From Nocardioides sp. SYSU D00038 (lineage in GTDB: Bacteria > Actinomycetota > Actinomycetes > Propionibacteriales > Nocardioidaceae), in assembly GCF_016924665.1 (NCBI RefSeq), contig NZ_JAFFJT010000024.1, forward strand, positions 62,001-126,000: 64,000 nucleotides of DNA, given 5' to 3'. Position 1 is the first letter of the stretch, and every line of letters starts with the position of its first letter. Below, piece by piece: positions 9,306-17,380 of this stretch. The notes beneath the pieces are model-generated. The model ran no database searches. It had not been told where the DNA came from and saw only the letters and a list, made by a program, of their open reading frames with translations. Position numbers and translations under genes: made by a program.

Positions 9306-10706
9306 TCAGTCGGGCACCGGCGGTGGCGAGCCGGCCACCGTGGTGATCGGCAGCACCGGCGCCCCGTCGGCCGGCTCCGGCGGTGGCACCCGCACGCCGT
9401 TCGCCCCCGGCGGCAGCTGCGGCTCCAGCCGGAGCACCGACACCGCGCAGCAGGCCAGGCAGCCGAGCAGCAGCAGCCCGATGTAGACCGGCGCGTGGCC
9501 GTGGCCGATCAGGAAGCCCGCGACCACCGGCGCCGTCACCGCGGCCAGGTTGAACACCCCCGAGCTCAGCGCGTTGTAGCGCCCGCGCAGGTGGTCGGGC
9601 GCCAGCTCGTTGACCAGCGCCGGGATGGTCGGCTGCATCATCGTCTCGCCGAGCGCGAACACCGAGGCGCACGCGGCCACCAGCAGGGTGGCGCCCACCG
9701 TGCCGCTGAGCAGGCCGGACACGCCGAGCAGCAGCCAGCAGGCCGCGAACGCGAGCGCCATCACCACGATCACCCGGGTGCGGCGGCGTCCCTCGATCCG
9801 GCGCAGCACCACCAGCTGGAGCAGCACGATCACCAGCGTGTTGGCGGCGAAGGCCAGGCCCAGACCGCGGGTGTCCACACCGGACACCTCCGAGGCGAAC
9901 GCCGGGAACCCGGTGTTGAGCTGGCCGTAGCCCACGAACGCCGCCACGAACGTCAGCAGCGTCAGCGAGCCGACGACCGGCTGACGCAGCACGGTGAGGT
10001 ACGACACCGGCGCGGCGTCGACGTCGTCCGGCGGCCGCGGGGCCTTGCCGCTGACGTGGCGCAGCGGCACCAGGAGCAGGAACAGCGCCGGTGCGTAGCT
10101 CGCCGCGTCGCACAGGTAGATCGCGCGGAACGTCGTCAGCCGCTCCACGTCGACGACGAAGCCGCCGACGACGCCGCCGATCCCGATGCCGAGGTTGAGC
10201 AGGGCGAAGTTGACGCCGAAGTAGCGCTGCCGCATCTGCGCCGGGATGATCGTCGCCACCAGGCTCTGCACCGCGGGGAACGACATCCCGAACGCCGCGC
10301 CGTTGAGCGCCAGCCCGATGCCGGCCAGGAGCTGGGTGTCGGCGAAGGCCAGCACCACGTCTCCGCACGCGAGCAGCAGCGCGGTCGAGATCATCACGAC
10401 CCGCGCCCCGAACCGGTCGATCGCCGCGCCGCCCGGGCCGACCATCAGCAGGCCGGCGAGCGGGGAGAGCGCGAGCAGCAGGCCGACGTCGCTGAGCGGG
10501 AAGTCGCGCACCTCGTGGAGGTAGACGACGTGGAACGGCAGCACCAGCCCGGTTCCGATGAACTCGAAGACGACCACCGAGAGCAGCAGCCGGCCCTCGC
10601 GAGGCAGGTCGGACCAGAACGACCGGAGCGAGAGGGGCGGGGTGGGGGGTGCCGGGGGAGCCATCGCCCGGCATCGTCTCAGCATCGGCGCGGCCGGGAA
10701 ACGCAT
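9306..10706 (-). CDS. MFS transporter
   Basis: The 466-residue frame shows about twelve hydrophobic segments. The family's loop 2-3 region appears as PLAGLLMVGPGGAAIDRFGARVV in two pieces, with LALSPLAGLL followed by GAAIDRFGARV. The second half begins around RQPVVGSLTLLTFVAAF. Three Met codons (10706, 10685, 10664) are possible starts; homologous sequence clearly begins after the one at 10664 (LSLRSFWSDLPREGR), and no strong ribosome site separates them. Substrate unknown. It is divergent from the DUF2207 gene with only 60 bases between, and convergent with coxG. Confidence 0.85.
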   Translation of the reverse strand: MRFPAAPMLRRCRAMAPPAPPTPPLSLRSFWSDLPREGRLLLSVVVFEFIGTGLVLPFHVVYLHEVRDFPLSDVGLLLALSPLAGLLMVGPGGAAIDRFGARVVMISTALLLACGDVVLAFADTQLLAGIGLALNGAAFGMSFPAVQSLVATIIPAQMRQRYFGVNFALLNLGIGIGGVVGGFVVDVERLTTFRAIYLCDAASYAPALFLLLVPLRHVSGKAPRPPDDVDAAPVSYLTVLRQPVVGSLTLLTFVAAFVGYGQLNTGFPAFASEVSGVDTRGLGLAFAANTLVIVLLQLVVLRRIEGRRRTRVIVVMALAFAACWLLLGVSGLLSGTVGATLLVAACASVFALGETMMQPTIPALVNELAPDHLRGRYNALSSGVFNLAAVTAPVVAGFLIGHGHAPVYIGLLLLGCLACCAVSVLRLEPQLPPGANGVRVPPPEPADGAPVLPITTVAGSPPPVPD

Positions 10707-10752
10707 TTGTGGGGATCGGGTCGGGCTACAGACGAACCACCCGCGCTGGCCC

Positions 10753-10769
10753 TAGTGTTCCTGCCCGTG
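10753..10769 (+). promoter_or_regulatory. Leaderless promoter of the DUF2207 gene
   Basis: TAGTGT at 10753-10758 is followed after 8 bases by the GTG start at 10767, the spacing expected if transcription begins at the start codon. There is no Shine-Dalgarno sequence. Confidence 0.55.
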
Positions 10770-12533
10770 AAGAGGATCGTCGGTTCGCTCATCGGTCTCG
10801 CGGTCGTGCTCGCCGTGCTGGCCTCGCCGGTGCTCGCCTGGAACCTCTCCTTCGGCGACCCCGGCTACGAGCCCACGTCGATCTCCGACTACGTCGCCGA
10901 CTTCACCATCGACGGCGACGGCGACCTCACGGTCGTCGAGACGCTCACGGTCAGCTTCCCCGGCTCCGACAAGCACGGCATCTTCCGGTTCTTCGACCGG
11001 GTCGACCCCGCCGCCGAGGACAAGCGCCGCGAGCCCGACGACATCTCGGTGACCCGCGACGGCGCCAACGAGCCGTTCGAGGTGCTCGAGGAGCAGCACG
11101 GCCGGCTGACCAACGTCAAGATCGGCTCGGCCGACACGTTCATCAGCGCCGGCGACCACGTCTACACGATCCGCTACACGATCGAGGACGTGATCGAGCC
11201 GGGGCAGGAGGTCGACGCCGAGAGCCAGTTCTACTGGAACCTCGTGCCCAGCGGCTGGCAGCAGGACATCGCCCGCTCCGAGCTCACCGTCAACCTCCCG
11301 GCCGCCTCGAGCACCGACGTGCAGTGCGCCGTCGGGGTGGGCGAGACCGGCGGCTGCGAGGTCGAGGGCGCGGGCACCCGCACCCTCGTCGTGCGCACCG
11401 GGCCGCTCGACGACCACACCCCGGTCACGATCAAGACCGGCGTCGACATGCCGACCCCCGACGACGGCGAGACCGTGCCGTGGCCGGCCCGGTGGGACCG
11501 GGTGCTCTCGACCAGCCCGGTGCTGCTCGGGCTGGTGCTGCTGGCGGCGCTCGGCGCCGGGCTCGTCGGCGCGACGCTGGGCGCCCGGTCGCGCGAGAAG
11601 CCGCCGGCCTTCCCGCTGCAGTACGCGCCGCCGGAGGGCATCGGGCCGGCCCAGGCGGCGTACGTGCTCACCGAGAAGACCGACAACACGGCGTACGTCG
11701 CGACGCTCATGCACGCCGCCGAGAAGGGCGCGATCTCGCTCGACCGCAACGGCGACTCCTGGACGATCACCGACCTCAACGCGCCGGACTCGCCGACGAA
11801 CAAGTGGAGCGGCCTCGACGAGGTGACGGTCGGCGCGGCGCACATCCTCAGCGGCCCGGGCAGCTCGTTCACGGCGTCGCGCACGAGCGTGTCGGCAGGT
11901 GAGCGGCTGCGCACCGAGCTCAGCAGCTTCGCCGACGACGTCAAGGGCTGGGCGCGCTCGTCGGGCAACGTGGTGCCGTCGGGGCTGGGCGGCTTCGGCG
12001 GCCTGCTCGTGCTGGCCTGCTTCGCGCTCGTGGTGGTCGCCGCGATCTGGAACCCCTTCGACATGACGATGGTGGGGCTGGTGCCGGGCGCGTTCGCCGT
12101 CGGCGGCGCGTCGCTGATGGCCACCGGCTCCGGCACCAGCCGCACCCGCAAGGGCCGCGACCTGTGGAGCCGCGTGGGCGGTTTCCACCGGGTGCTCTCG
12201 ACGCCGTCGAGCAAGGAGCGCTTCGACTTCTCCGGCCGCGAGGAGCTCTACACGGCGTACGTCCCGTGGGCGGTGGCGCTCGGCTGCGCCCAGGAGTGGG
12301 CGGCCAAGTACCGCTCCGAGGTCGGCGCCGAGCCGCCGGTGCCCGCCTACTGGGGCGGCTACGCCGGCGCCCACACCGCCGACCACGTCGACTCGATGGT
12401 CAGCGACTTCAGCTCGACCGTCGACAGCGCCATCTCCGCCTACAACGCGACCCAGACCTCCTCGTCCTCCGGCGGCGGTGGCGGGTTCTCCGGTGGCGGC
12501 GGCGGTGGCGGCGGCGGTGGCGGCTCCTGGTGA
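10767..12533 (+). CDS. DUF2207 domain membrane protein with poly-Gly tail
   Basis: The protein has 588 residues from GTG 10767; a GTG at 10755 overlaps the -10 and is less likely. It starts with a signal/anchor (GSLIGLAVVLAVLASPVLA). A DUF2207 extracellular domain follows, with DYVADFTIDGDGDLTVVETL and GIFRFFDRVDP. One membrane helix (LLGLVLLAALGAGLVGATLG, ~253) precedes a cytoplasmic part, and two more helices flank ~415-450. The end is 25 residues of Gly and Ser with a final Trp, a hallmark of this family. DUF2207 proteins commonly pair with LemA, as here. Exact function is unknown; a cell-envelope role is likely. Confidence 0.88.
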   Translation: MKRIVGSLIGLAVVLAVLASPVLAWNLSFGDPGYEPTSISDYVADFTIDGDGDLTVVETLTVSFPGSDKHGIFRFFDRVDPAAEDKRREPDDISVTRDGANEPFEVLEEQHGRLTNVKIGSADTFISAGDHVYTIRYTIEDVIEPGQEVDAESQFYWNLVPSGWQQDIARSELTVNLPAASSTDVQCAVGVGETGGCEVEGAGTRTLVVRTGPLDDHTPVTIKTGVDMPTPDDGETVPWPARWDRVLSTSPVLLGLVLLAALGAGLVGATLGARSREKPPAFPLQYAPPEGIGPAQAAYVLTEKTDNTAYVATLMHAAEKGAISLDRNGDSWTITDLNAPDSPTNKWSGLDEVTVGAAHILSGPGSSFTASRTSVSAGERLRTELSSFADDVKGWARSSGNVVPSGLGGFGGLLVLACFALVVVAAIWNPFDMTMVGLVPGAFAVGGASLMATGSGTSRTRKGRDLWSRVGGFHRVLSTPSSKERFDFSGREELYTAYVPWAVALGCAQEWAAKYRSEVGAEPPVPAYWGGYAGAHTADHVDSMVSDFSSTVDSAISAYNATQTSSSSGGGGGFSGGGGGGGGGGGSW

Positions 12534-12590
12534 CCGCCCCGCCCGTGCACCACTACCGTGTGACCTCCCGAGAGAACAGGAACTAGAACG

Positions 12591-13151
12591 ATGCTCATCG
12601 CCATCATCGTGATCGTGGTGATCGTGGCCCTGGTGGGCTTCGTGATCATGGGGTTCAACAAGCTCCGCACCAGCGACGTGAGCGCCGAGGAGGCCCTGGG
12701 CGGCATCGACGTCCAGCTCACCCGCCGCGCGGAGCTGATCCCCAACCTCGTCGAGACCGTCCGGGGCTACGCCAGCCACGAGAAGGCGGTCTTCGAGGAG
12801 GTCACCCGGGCCCGGGCCGGCGTCCAGGCCGCCGCGGCCGGCGACGACGTGCCGGCCAAGGCCGCCGCCGACGCCGCGCTGCAGCAGGCGCTGGTGCGGG
12901 TCAACGCGGTCGCCGAGGCCTACCCCGACCTCAAGGCCAACACGAACTTCCTCGAGCTCCAGACCCAGCTGGCCGAGACCGAGAACCAGATCGCCTTCGC
13001 CCGTCAGTACTACAACGACGCCGTCGCGACCCTCAACAAGCTGGTGCTCACCATCCCGTGGATGTTCTTCACCGGCATCGCCAACGTGCACAAGCGCGAG
13101 TTCTACGACGCCCCGGAGGGCCAGGCCACCGCCCCGCAGGTCGAGTTCTGA
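12591..13151 (+). CDS. LemA family protein
   Basis: The 186-residue protein starts at ATG 12591 with an AGGAAC ribosome site. It opens with a single membrane helix (IAIIVIVVIVALVGFVIMGF) followed by the LemA core: DVQLTRRAELIPNLVETVRGY, AYPDLKANTNFLELQ, LAETENQIAFARQYYNDAV split across residues 36-150. LemA proteins are helical-bundle envelope proteins of unknown biochemical role. A TACCGT 31 bases upstream could give lemA its own promoter, but the gene also follows DUF2207 by only 57 bases, a common pairing. Confidence 0.93.
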   Translation: MLIAIIVIVVIVALVGFVIMGFNKLRTSDVSAEEALGGIDVQLTRRAELIPNLVETVRGYASHEKAVFEEVTRARAGVQAAAAGDDVPAKAAADAALQQALVRVNAVAEAYPDLKANTNFLELQTQLAETENQIAFARQYYNDAVATLNKLVLTIPWMFFTGIANVHKREFYDAPEGQATAPQVEF

Positions 13152-13191
13152 CCGACGCCCCCGACGGGGCGGGGGCGGGGCCGCCCGGTGC

Positions 13192-13330
13192 GGTAGTCAC
13201 GGACGTGGGGGGGCCCCGACGGCCCCGGCCGCCCCCCCCACGCCCCCGCGAAACCCCCCCCGGGGGGGGTATCCCCGGCGGTCCGGCCGCCGACCGGGCG
13301 GCCCCCGCCGCCCCAACGCCCGTGACTACC
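13192..13330. repeat. Long inverted repeat between lemA and the SDR gene
   Basis: Arms at 13192-13211 and 13311-13330 match at 18 of 20 positions and share the core GGTAGTCACGG(A/G)CG with the xdhC repeats. The 99-base interior is nearly all G and C with runs of seven to eight C or G. The element fills the gap between convergent genes and may also stop transcription from both sides. Confidence 0.8.
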
Positions 13331-13353
13331 CCGGCCGGGCGCCGCTGGCCGGG

Positions 13354-14292
13354 TCACTCCGGCGTGACCCCCTGGAGGGTCCGGCGGACGTTGCGCACGA
13401 TGCCGGCGAGCGCGCCGCCGGGGTCGCCGCGCAGCGCGTTGCCGGCCTGCCGCGACTCCAGCACGTTGCCGGGGCCGGGCTCGACCGGGCGGTCGAGGTC
13501 GGTGGCGCCGATCGGGAACGCGCGCCCGATCAGCCGGACGTAGACCCAGGGCAGCGCGGTGTAGCCCAGCCGGAGCACGTCGTTGGTCACCGCCAGCTGC
13601 GGCGGCAGCCACGGGTGCCGCAGCCGGCGCAGCACCTGGCCGGCGACCCGCTCGGGGCTCGCGACCGGCGGCGGCGGACGCCCGACGAAGCCGGCGTAGT
13701 TGGCGGCCTGGGTGTAGATCGGGGTGTCGACACCGCCGGGCGCGACGTAGTCGACGTGCACGCCGGGCAGGTCGCGGTTCTCCAGGTCCAGGTGGCGGGC
13801 CAGGGCGCGCACCGCCCACTTGCTCACGGCGTACGGCGTCATCGACGGCACCCCGATGTGGCCGATGACCGAGCCGACCAGCACCAGGTGGCCCTCACCC
13901 TGCCGCCTCAGCACCGGTACGACGTGGCGGGCGACGTTCGCTGAGCCCAGCAGGTTGGTGCGCAGCACGCCGTCGAAGACCTCGACCGGAACGTCCTCGA
14001 CCCGGCCGTAGGCCACCACCCCGGCGGCGTTCACGACCGCGTCGATGGAGCGGTGCTGCTCCAGCGTGCGGGCCACCAGGCGCGCGACCGCGTCGTCGTC
14101 GCCGACGTCGGTGGGCTGCACGACGGTCGACGCGGCGCCCAGCCGGTCGCACTCGGCGGCGACCTCGTCGAGCGAGGCGCGACCGCGGGCGGCCAGCACG
14201 AGGTGGGCGCCGTCACGGGCGGCGTGGAGGGCGGTGGCGCGACCGATGCCGCTGGACGCGCCGGTCACGACGATCACGGGTGGGTTGCTCAT
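13354..14292 (-). CDS. SDR family oxidoreductase
   Basis: The protein has 312 residues with a classical short-chain dehydrogenase domain: the cofactor motif TGASSGIGRA (residues 10-19), NAAG (~88), the catalytic Ser in GSVIGHIG and the YAVSK Tyr/Lys pair (~155-159). The C-terminal ~80 residues, with hydrophobic TALPWVYVRLIGRAF, extend beyond the usual 250-residue size, as in the membrane-associated SDRs that act on lipids. The basic Arg after the Rossmann beta2 strand (LVLAARGRA) suggests NADP. Substrate unknown. It lies 39 bases after the aldo/keto reductase gene on the same strand and is probably co-transcribed with it. Confidence 0.9.
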   Translation of the reverse strand: MSNPPVIVVTGASSGIGRATALHAARDGAHLVLAARGRASLDEVAAECDRLGAASTVVQPTDVGDDDAVARLVARTLEQHRSIDAVVNAAGVVAYGRVEDVPVEVFDGVLRTNLLGSANVARHVVPVLRRQGEGHLVLVGSVIGHIGVPSMTPYAVSKWAVRALARHLDLENRDLPGVHVDYVAPGGVDTPIYTQAANYAGFVGRPPPPVASPERVAGQVLRRLRHPWLPPQLAVTNDVLRLGYTALPWVYVRLIGRAFPIGATDLDRPVEPGPGNVLESRQAGNALRGDPGGALAGIVRNVRRTLQGVTPE

Positions 14293-14331
14293 GCGCCCCG
14301 GTGCCCGCTCGGGCGAGGAGGAGACGGGCGC

Positions 14332-15195
14332 TCAGCCCGCCAGCGTGCCGAGCCGCGCGACCTCGTCGTCGGTGAGCGTGAGGCCGGCCGCCGCGGTGTT
14401 CTCCTCCAGGTGCGCCACCCGGGAGGTGCCCGGGATCGGCAGCACCACGGGCGAGAGCTGCAGCAGCCAGGCCAGCGCGACCTGGGTGACGCTGGCGTCG
14501 TGCGCCGCCGCCACCTCCTGCAGCACCCCGCCGTCGTCGAGGTGGTCCTTGACCGGCCGCCACGGGATGAACCCGATGCCGAGCTCGGTGCAGCGGGCCA
14601 GCAGGTCGTCGGCGGTGCGGGTGCCGAGGCTGAACCGGTTCTGCACCGTCGCGATCGGCGCCACCGCGCGGGCCGCCTCGAGCTGCTCGACGGTGATCTC
14701 GGAGAGCCCGAGGTGCCGGATCTTGCCCTCCTCCTGCATCGCCCGCAGCTCGCCGACCTGGTCCTCGAGCGGGTACGCCGGGTCGATCCGGTGCAGCTGG
14801 AACAGGTCGATCGACTCGACCCGCAGCCGCCGCAGCGACAGCTCCACCTGCTGGCGCAGGTACGCCGGCTGCCCCAGCATCGTCCACTGCCCGGGCCCCT
14901 GCCGGGTCCAGCCGGCCTTGGTCGCGATGACCACGTCGTCGGCGTAGGGGTGCAGCGCCTCGGCCAGCAGCTCCTCGGCCACCACCGGACCGTAGGAGTC
15001 GGCCGTGTCGAAGAACGTGATCCCGAGCTCGACGGCCCGCCGCAGCACCCGCACCGCCTCGTCGTGGTCCTCCGGCGGCCCCCACACCCCGGGTCCGGTG
15101 AGCTGCATGGTGCCGTAGCCGAGGCGGACCACGGGCAGCTCACCCCCGATCGCGAAGGTCCCGGACGCGGCGGCAACGGTGTCGGTGGAGGTCAT
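14332..15195 (-). CDS. Aldo/keto reductase
   Basis: The 287-residue protein is a TIM-barrel AKR. It has GYGTMQLTGPGVWG near the N-terminus and the catalytic Asp/Tyr region FFDTADSYGP. The catalytic Lys is in ATKAGW, and LFQLHRIDP carries the conserved His. The cofactor-binding end reads PIPGTSRVAHLEEN. Length and motifs match the oxidoreductases that reduce small aldehydes with NADPH. Start ATG 15195 has GGGGCGGG upstream, within the edge of the repeat cluster. Substrate cannot be assigned. Confidence 0.92.
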   Translation of the reverse strand: MTSTDTVAAASGTFAIGGELPVVRLGYGTMQLTGPGVWGPPEDHDEAVRVLRRAVELGITFFDTADSYGPVVAEELLAEALHPYADDVVIATKAGWTRQGPGQWTMLGQPAYLRQQVELSLRRLRVESIDLFQLHRIDPAYPLEDQVGELRAMQEEGKIRHLGLSEITVEQLEAARAVAPIATVQNRFSLGTRTADDLLARCTELGIGFIPWRPVKDHLDDGGVLQEVAAAHDASVTQVALAWLLQLSPVVLPIPGTSRVAHLEENTAAAGLTLTDDEVARLGTLAG

Positions 15196-15265
15196 GCCCG
15201 CCCCAACCCCCTCGACGCCCTCCCCATTCCGCCGCGGCCACCGCTGGTCGGAGAGGGCCGATGCC

Positions 15266-15299
15266 CCTCACTCGTTACCCGGTGAGCCGACCGCCCTCC
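15266..15299 (+). repeat. Direct repeat copy A (CCTCACTCGTT family)
   Basis: This 34-base segment begins CCTCACTCGTTACCCGGTGA and recurs at 15815-15848 with four or so differences. Both copies follow a CCGCTGGT(T/C)GAGGAGGG-like stretch, so the duplicated unit is nearer 55 bases. Confidence 0.75.
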
Positions 15300-15648
15300 G
15301 GTGCGTGGCGACTCCGCGGACGGGGCTCGGGGGGGCTGACCCCGGGTCGTGTGATCCAGCGGGCGGGTGACTGTTGGTGGGGTGGGAGCGGGGTGCCGCG
15401 CGGGGTGGGCACTACGACTGCTGCGCGCCGGACGTCGTTCGGCACTCGTTGCCGTGTCGCCGGACCCTGCCCTGCGGTTCCCCAGGTCGTCAGCGGCGCC
15501 ACGCCGCCGTTGACGTGCCGAACGCCGCCTGTCGCTCCGCCGCCTCCGTGCCGGGCGGCGCGGCACGCCGGCGTGCGTGCTGCTGGTCGAGCAGCGAGCG
15601 CCAGCGAGCGTCGTCGAGACCCCGTACGACGACCGCCCACCCTCACCG

Positions 15649-15683
15649 CTGGTTGAGGAACGACGAAGTCGTGTCTCGAAACC
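15649..15683 (+). repeat. GGTTGAGGA...TCTCGAAACC intergenic repeat
   Basis: The segment runs from CTGGTTGAGGAACGACGAAG to TCTCGAAACC. It is a familiar short palindromic repeat in genomes of Nocardioides and related actinobacteria. An inverted copy is at 15880-15917 and partial copies occur around 15580-15625, 15734-15783 and 15793-15812. Confidence 0.75.
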
Positions 15684-15814
15684 CGGTGAGAGGCAGAAGC
15701 CCTCCCGTTCCCACCGGGGGGCGTTCGACCGTCTGGGGTCTCGACCGGCGCTCCTCGCTGGCTCGTCGCTGCTCGACCACCGGTGGGCGCCGCTGGTTGA
15801 GGAGGGACGAAGTG

Positions 15815-15848
15815 CCTCACTCGTTGCCCGGTGAGCCAACAGCCCTCC
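15815..15848 (+). repeat. Direct repeat copy B (CCTCACTCGTT family)
   Basis: This is the second copy of the 34-base unit found at 15266-15299, beginning CCTCACTCGTTGCCCGGTGA. It is followed by GCCCTCCCGTTCCCACCGG, which also occurs at 15699-15717. Confidence 0.75.
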
Positions 15849-15879
15849 CGTTCCCACCGGAGGGCGTTCGGCCGGCGGG

Positions 15880-15917
15880 GGTTTCGAGACAGTTGCTAGC
15901 GCAACTTCCTCAACCAG
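15880..15917 (-). repeat. Inverted copy of the GGTTGAGGA repeat
   Basis: It reads GGTTTCGAGAC on the + strand and ends CCTCAACCAG, the reverse complement of the 15649-15683 unit. Its centre AGTTGCTAGCGCAACT is itself a perfect hairpin. It lies just past the stop of the AlkB-like gene and could act as its terminator. Confidence 0.75.
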
Positions 15918-15931
15918 CGTTGGGTCACGCC

Positions 15932-16543
15932 TCAGAAGACGTTGAGCGGGCGGAACTGCACGGAGATGCGGGGGCCGGCGCCGGCGACCTTGGGGACGGC
16001 GTGCTCCCAGGTGCGCTGGCAGGAGCCGCCCATGACCACGAGGTCGCCGTGGCCCATCTCGATCGAGATCGACTCGCCGCCCCACCGGGGGCGCAGGCAG
16101 AGCTTGCGGGGGTCGCCGAGGGAGACGATCGCGACCATGGTGTCCTGCAGGCGGCCACGGCCGATGGTGTCGCCGTGCCAGGCGACGCTGTCACGGCCGT
16201 CGCGGTAGTAGCAGCAGCCGGCGGTCACGAACGGCTCGCCCAGCTCGGGGTGGTAGTGGTCGGAGAGCCGGTCGCGGGCCTCCTCGAGCACCGGGTGCGG
16301 CAGCGTCTCGTCGAGCATGTAGGTGTGCAGCAGCCGGGGCACGTCGACCACGCGGTCGTACATCTGGCGGCGCTCGGCGCGCCACGGGACCTCGGAGACG
16401 AGGGTCTCGAACACCTCGTCGGCGCGGGGCACGAAGGCCCGCAGCACGTCGACCCACGCGCCGCGCTCGAGGGGCGTGCGCTCGACGTCGGCCAGGTCGG
16501 CGAAGGTGGTGGGGGACTCGAAGAGCGAGGTCTGGAAGTCCAT
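15932..16543 (-). CDS. AlkB-like 2OG-Fe(II) dioxygenase (probable DNA/RNA demethylase)
   Basis: The 203-residue protein has the AlkB core. The iron ligands are in WHGDTIG (HxD, around residue 127) and the distal His in WEHAVPK. The 2-oxoglutarate Arg is in PRISVQFRPL at the C-terminus, which also supplies the second conserved Arg. The substrate-lid region CCYYRDGRDSVAWH fits the family. AlkB enzymes remove alkyl groups from nucleobases by oxidation. A perfect LexA box lies 20 bases upstream, with a TAGCAT -10 at 16550-16555, so SOS-controlled, leaderless expression is likely. It is divergent from a GntR regulator. Confidence 0.88.
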   Translation of the reverse strand: MDFQTSLFESPTTFADLADVERTPLERGAWVDVLRAFVPRADEVFETLVSEVPWRAERRQMYDRVVDVPRLLHTYMLDETLPHPVLEEARDRLSDHYHPELGEPFVTAGCCYYRDGRDSVAWHGDTIGRGRLQDTMVAIVSLGDPRKLCLRPRWGGESISIEMGHGDLVVMGGSCQRTWEHAVPKVAGAGPRISVQFRPLNVF

Positions 16544-16563
16544 CCCCGCATGCTAGCCCACGA

Positions 16564-16579
16564 TCGAACAGGTGTTCGA
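16564..16579. promoter_or_regulatory. LexA (SOS) box
   Basis: TCGAACAGGTGTTCGA is a perfect inverted repeat and matches the actinobacterial LexA consensus TCGAAC-N4-GTTCGA exactly. On the minus strand it is 8 bases upstream of the TAGCAT -10 of the AlkB-like gene, so bound LexA would block that promoter. Confidence 0.85.
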
Positions 16580-16632
16580 CCAGGGCCGTCCGGAGTGTCG
16601 CGCCGCGCCGGGTTCTGGACCGAACACGAGAC

Positions 16633-16657
16633 GGAACACGTTCCACCTGTCTAGTCT
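16633..16657 (+). promoter_or_regulatory. GntR-gene promoter and candidate operator
   Basis: TAGTCT at 16652-16657 is six bases before the GTG at 16664, a leaderless arrangement. GGAACACGTTCC at 16633-16644 is a 5-bp inverted repeat around AC near the -35 position, and GAACACG is repeated at 16622-16628 and 16634-16640. GntR autoregulation through this site is inferred. Confidence 0.5.
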
Positions 16658-16663
16658 GGCGGG

Positions 16664-17380
16664 GTGGACAAGGTGCTGGCCCCGGACGCGCGTGCGCTCA
16701 AGCACGTCCAGGTCCGCGAGTACGTCCGCGCGCTGATCACCGATCTCGACCCCGGCTCGCCGGCGCCGTCGGAGCGCGAGCTGGTGCAGCGCTTCGGTGT
16801 GGCCCGGATGACGGTGCGCCAGGCGATGGACGCGCTCGTCGTCGAGGGGCTGCTCGAGCGGATCCCCGGCCGGGGCACCTTCGTGGCCACGCCGCGCCGG
16901 GTCGCGAGCACGATCACCAGCTACACCGACGACATGTCACGGCGCGGTCTGCTGGCCGAGTCGCAGACGCTGCTGGCCCGTCGCGAGCAGGCCGGCCCGG
17001 GCGTGGCCCGCGCGCTGAGCCTCACCGAGGGCGACCCCGTCATCCACTGGAAGCGGCTGCGGCGCGCCGACGGCCTCCCGATGTGCATCGAGGACGCCTA
17101 CCTCAACGAGGTGCTGCTCCCCGGTTTCCTGCAGAGCGGCATGCCGACCAGCCTGTACGACGCGCTCGCCCAGCGCGGGCTGCGGCCGACCTGGGCCGAG
17201 GACTCCATCACCGCCGACGCCGCCGGCGAGGAGGAGGCGGGGCTGCTCGAGATCGCGGCCGGCACCCCGGTGCTGCGCCACTCGCGCCGCGCGCTCGCGG
17301 GCGAGAAGGTCGTCGAGGTGTCGCGCACCGTCTTCCGCTCCGACCGCTACACGCTCTGGGTCCAGCTCAGCGACGGGTGA
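16664..17380 (+). CDS. GntR/HutC-subfamily transcriptional regulator
   Basis: The 238-residue protein starts with GTG 16664. The N-terminal winged helix (LKHVQVREYVRALI, PSERELVQRFGVARMTVRQA, GRGTFVA, residues 12-75) is classic GntR. The C-terminal ~160 residues form a UTRA effector domain (GDPVIHWKRLRRADGLPMCI, VLRHSRRAL) like DasR, NagR and HutC. Such regulators bind amino-sugar phosphates or similar metabolites. No sugar-transport genes lie nearby, so the regulon is elsewhere. Its 3' end overlaps the convergent hypothetical gene by 14 bases. Confidence 0.92.
   Translation: MDKVLAPDARALKHVQVREYVRALITDLDPGSPAPSERELVQRFGVARMTVRQAMDALVVEGLLERIPGRGTFVATPRRVASTITSYTDDMSRRGLLAESQTLLARREQAGPGVARALSLTEGDPVIHWKRLRRADGLPMCIEDAYLNEVLLPGFLQSGMPTSLYDALAQRGLRPTWAEDSITADAAGEEEAGLLEIAAGTPVLRHSRRALAGEKVVEVSRTVFRSDRYTLWVQLSDG

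Larger units (their letters stand above)
15196..15931. other. Non-coding repeat-rich region
   Basis: No plausible gene is present in these 736 bases. The flanks carry short interspersed repeats (see separate entries). The middle (about 15300-15570) is GC-rich sequence in which I recognise neither a gene nor a mobile element; open frames there have no start context or protein-like composition. Confidence 0.6.

Noticed and set aside
15300-15570. Possible gene remnant or mobile element in the repeat cluster
   Set aside because: No frame gives protein-like composition or a family motif, and there are no transposase fragments or terminal repeats.
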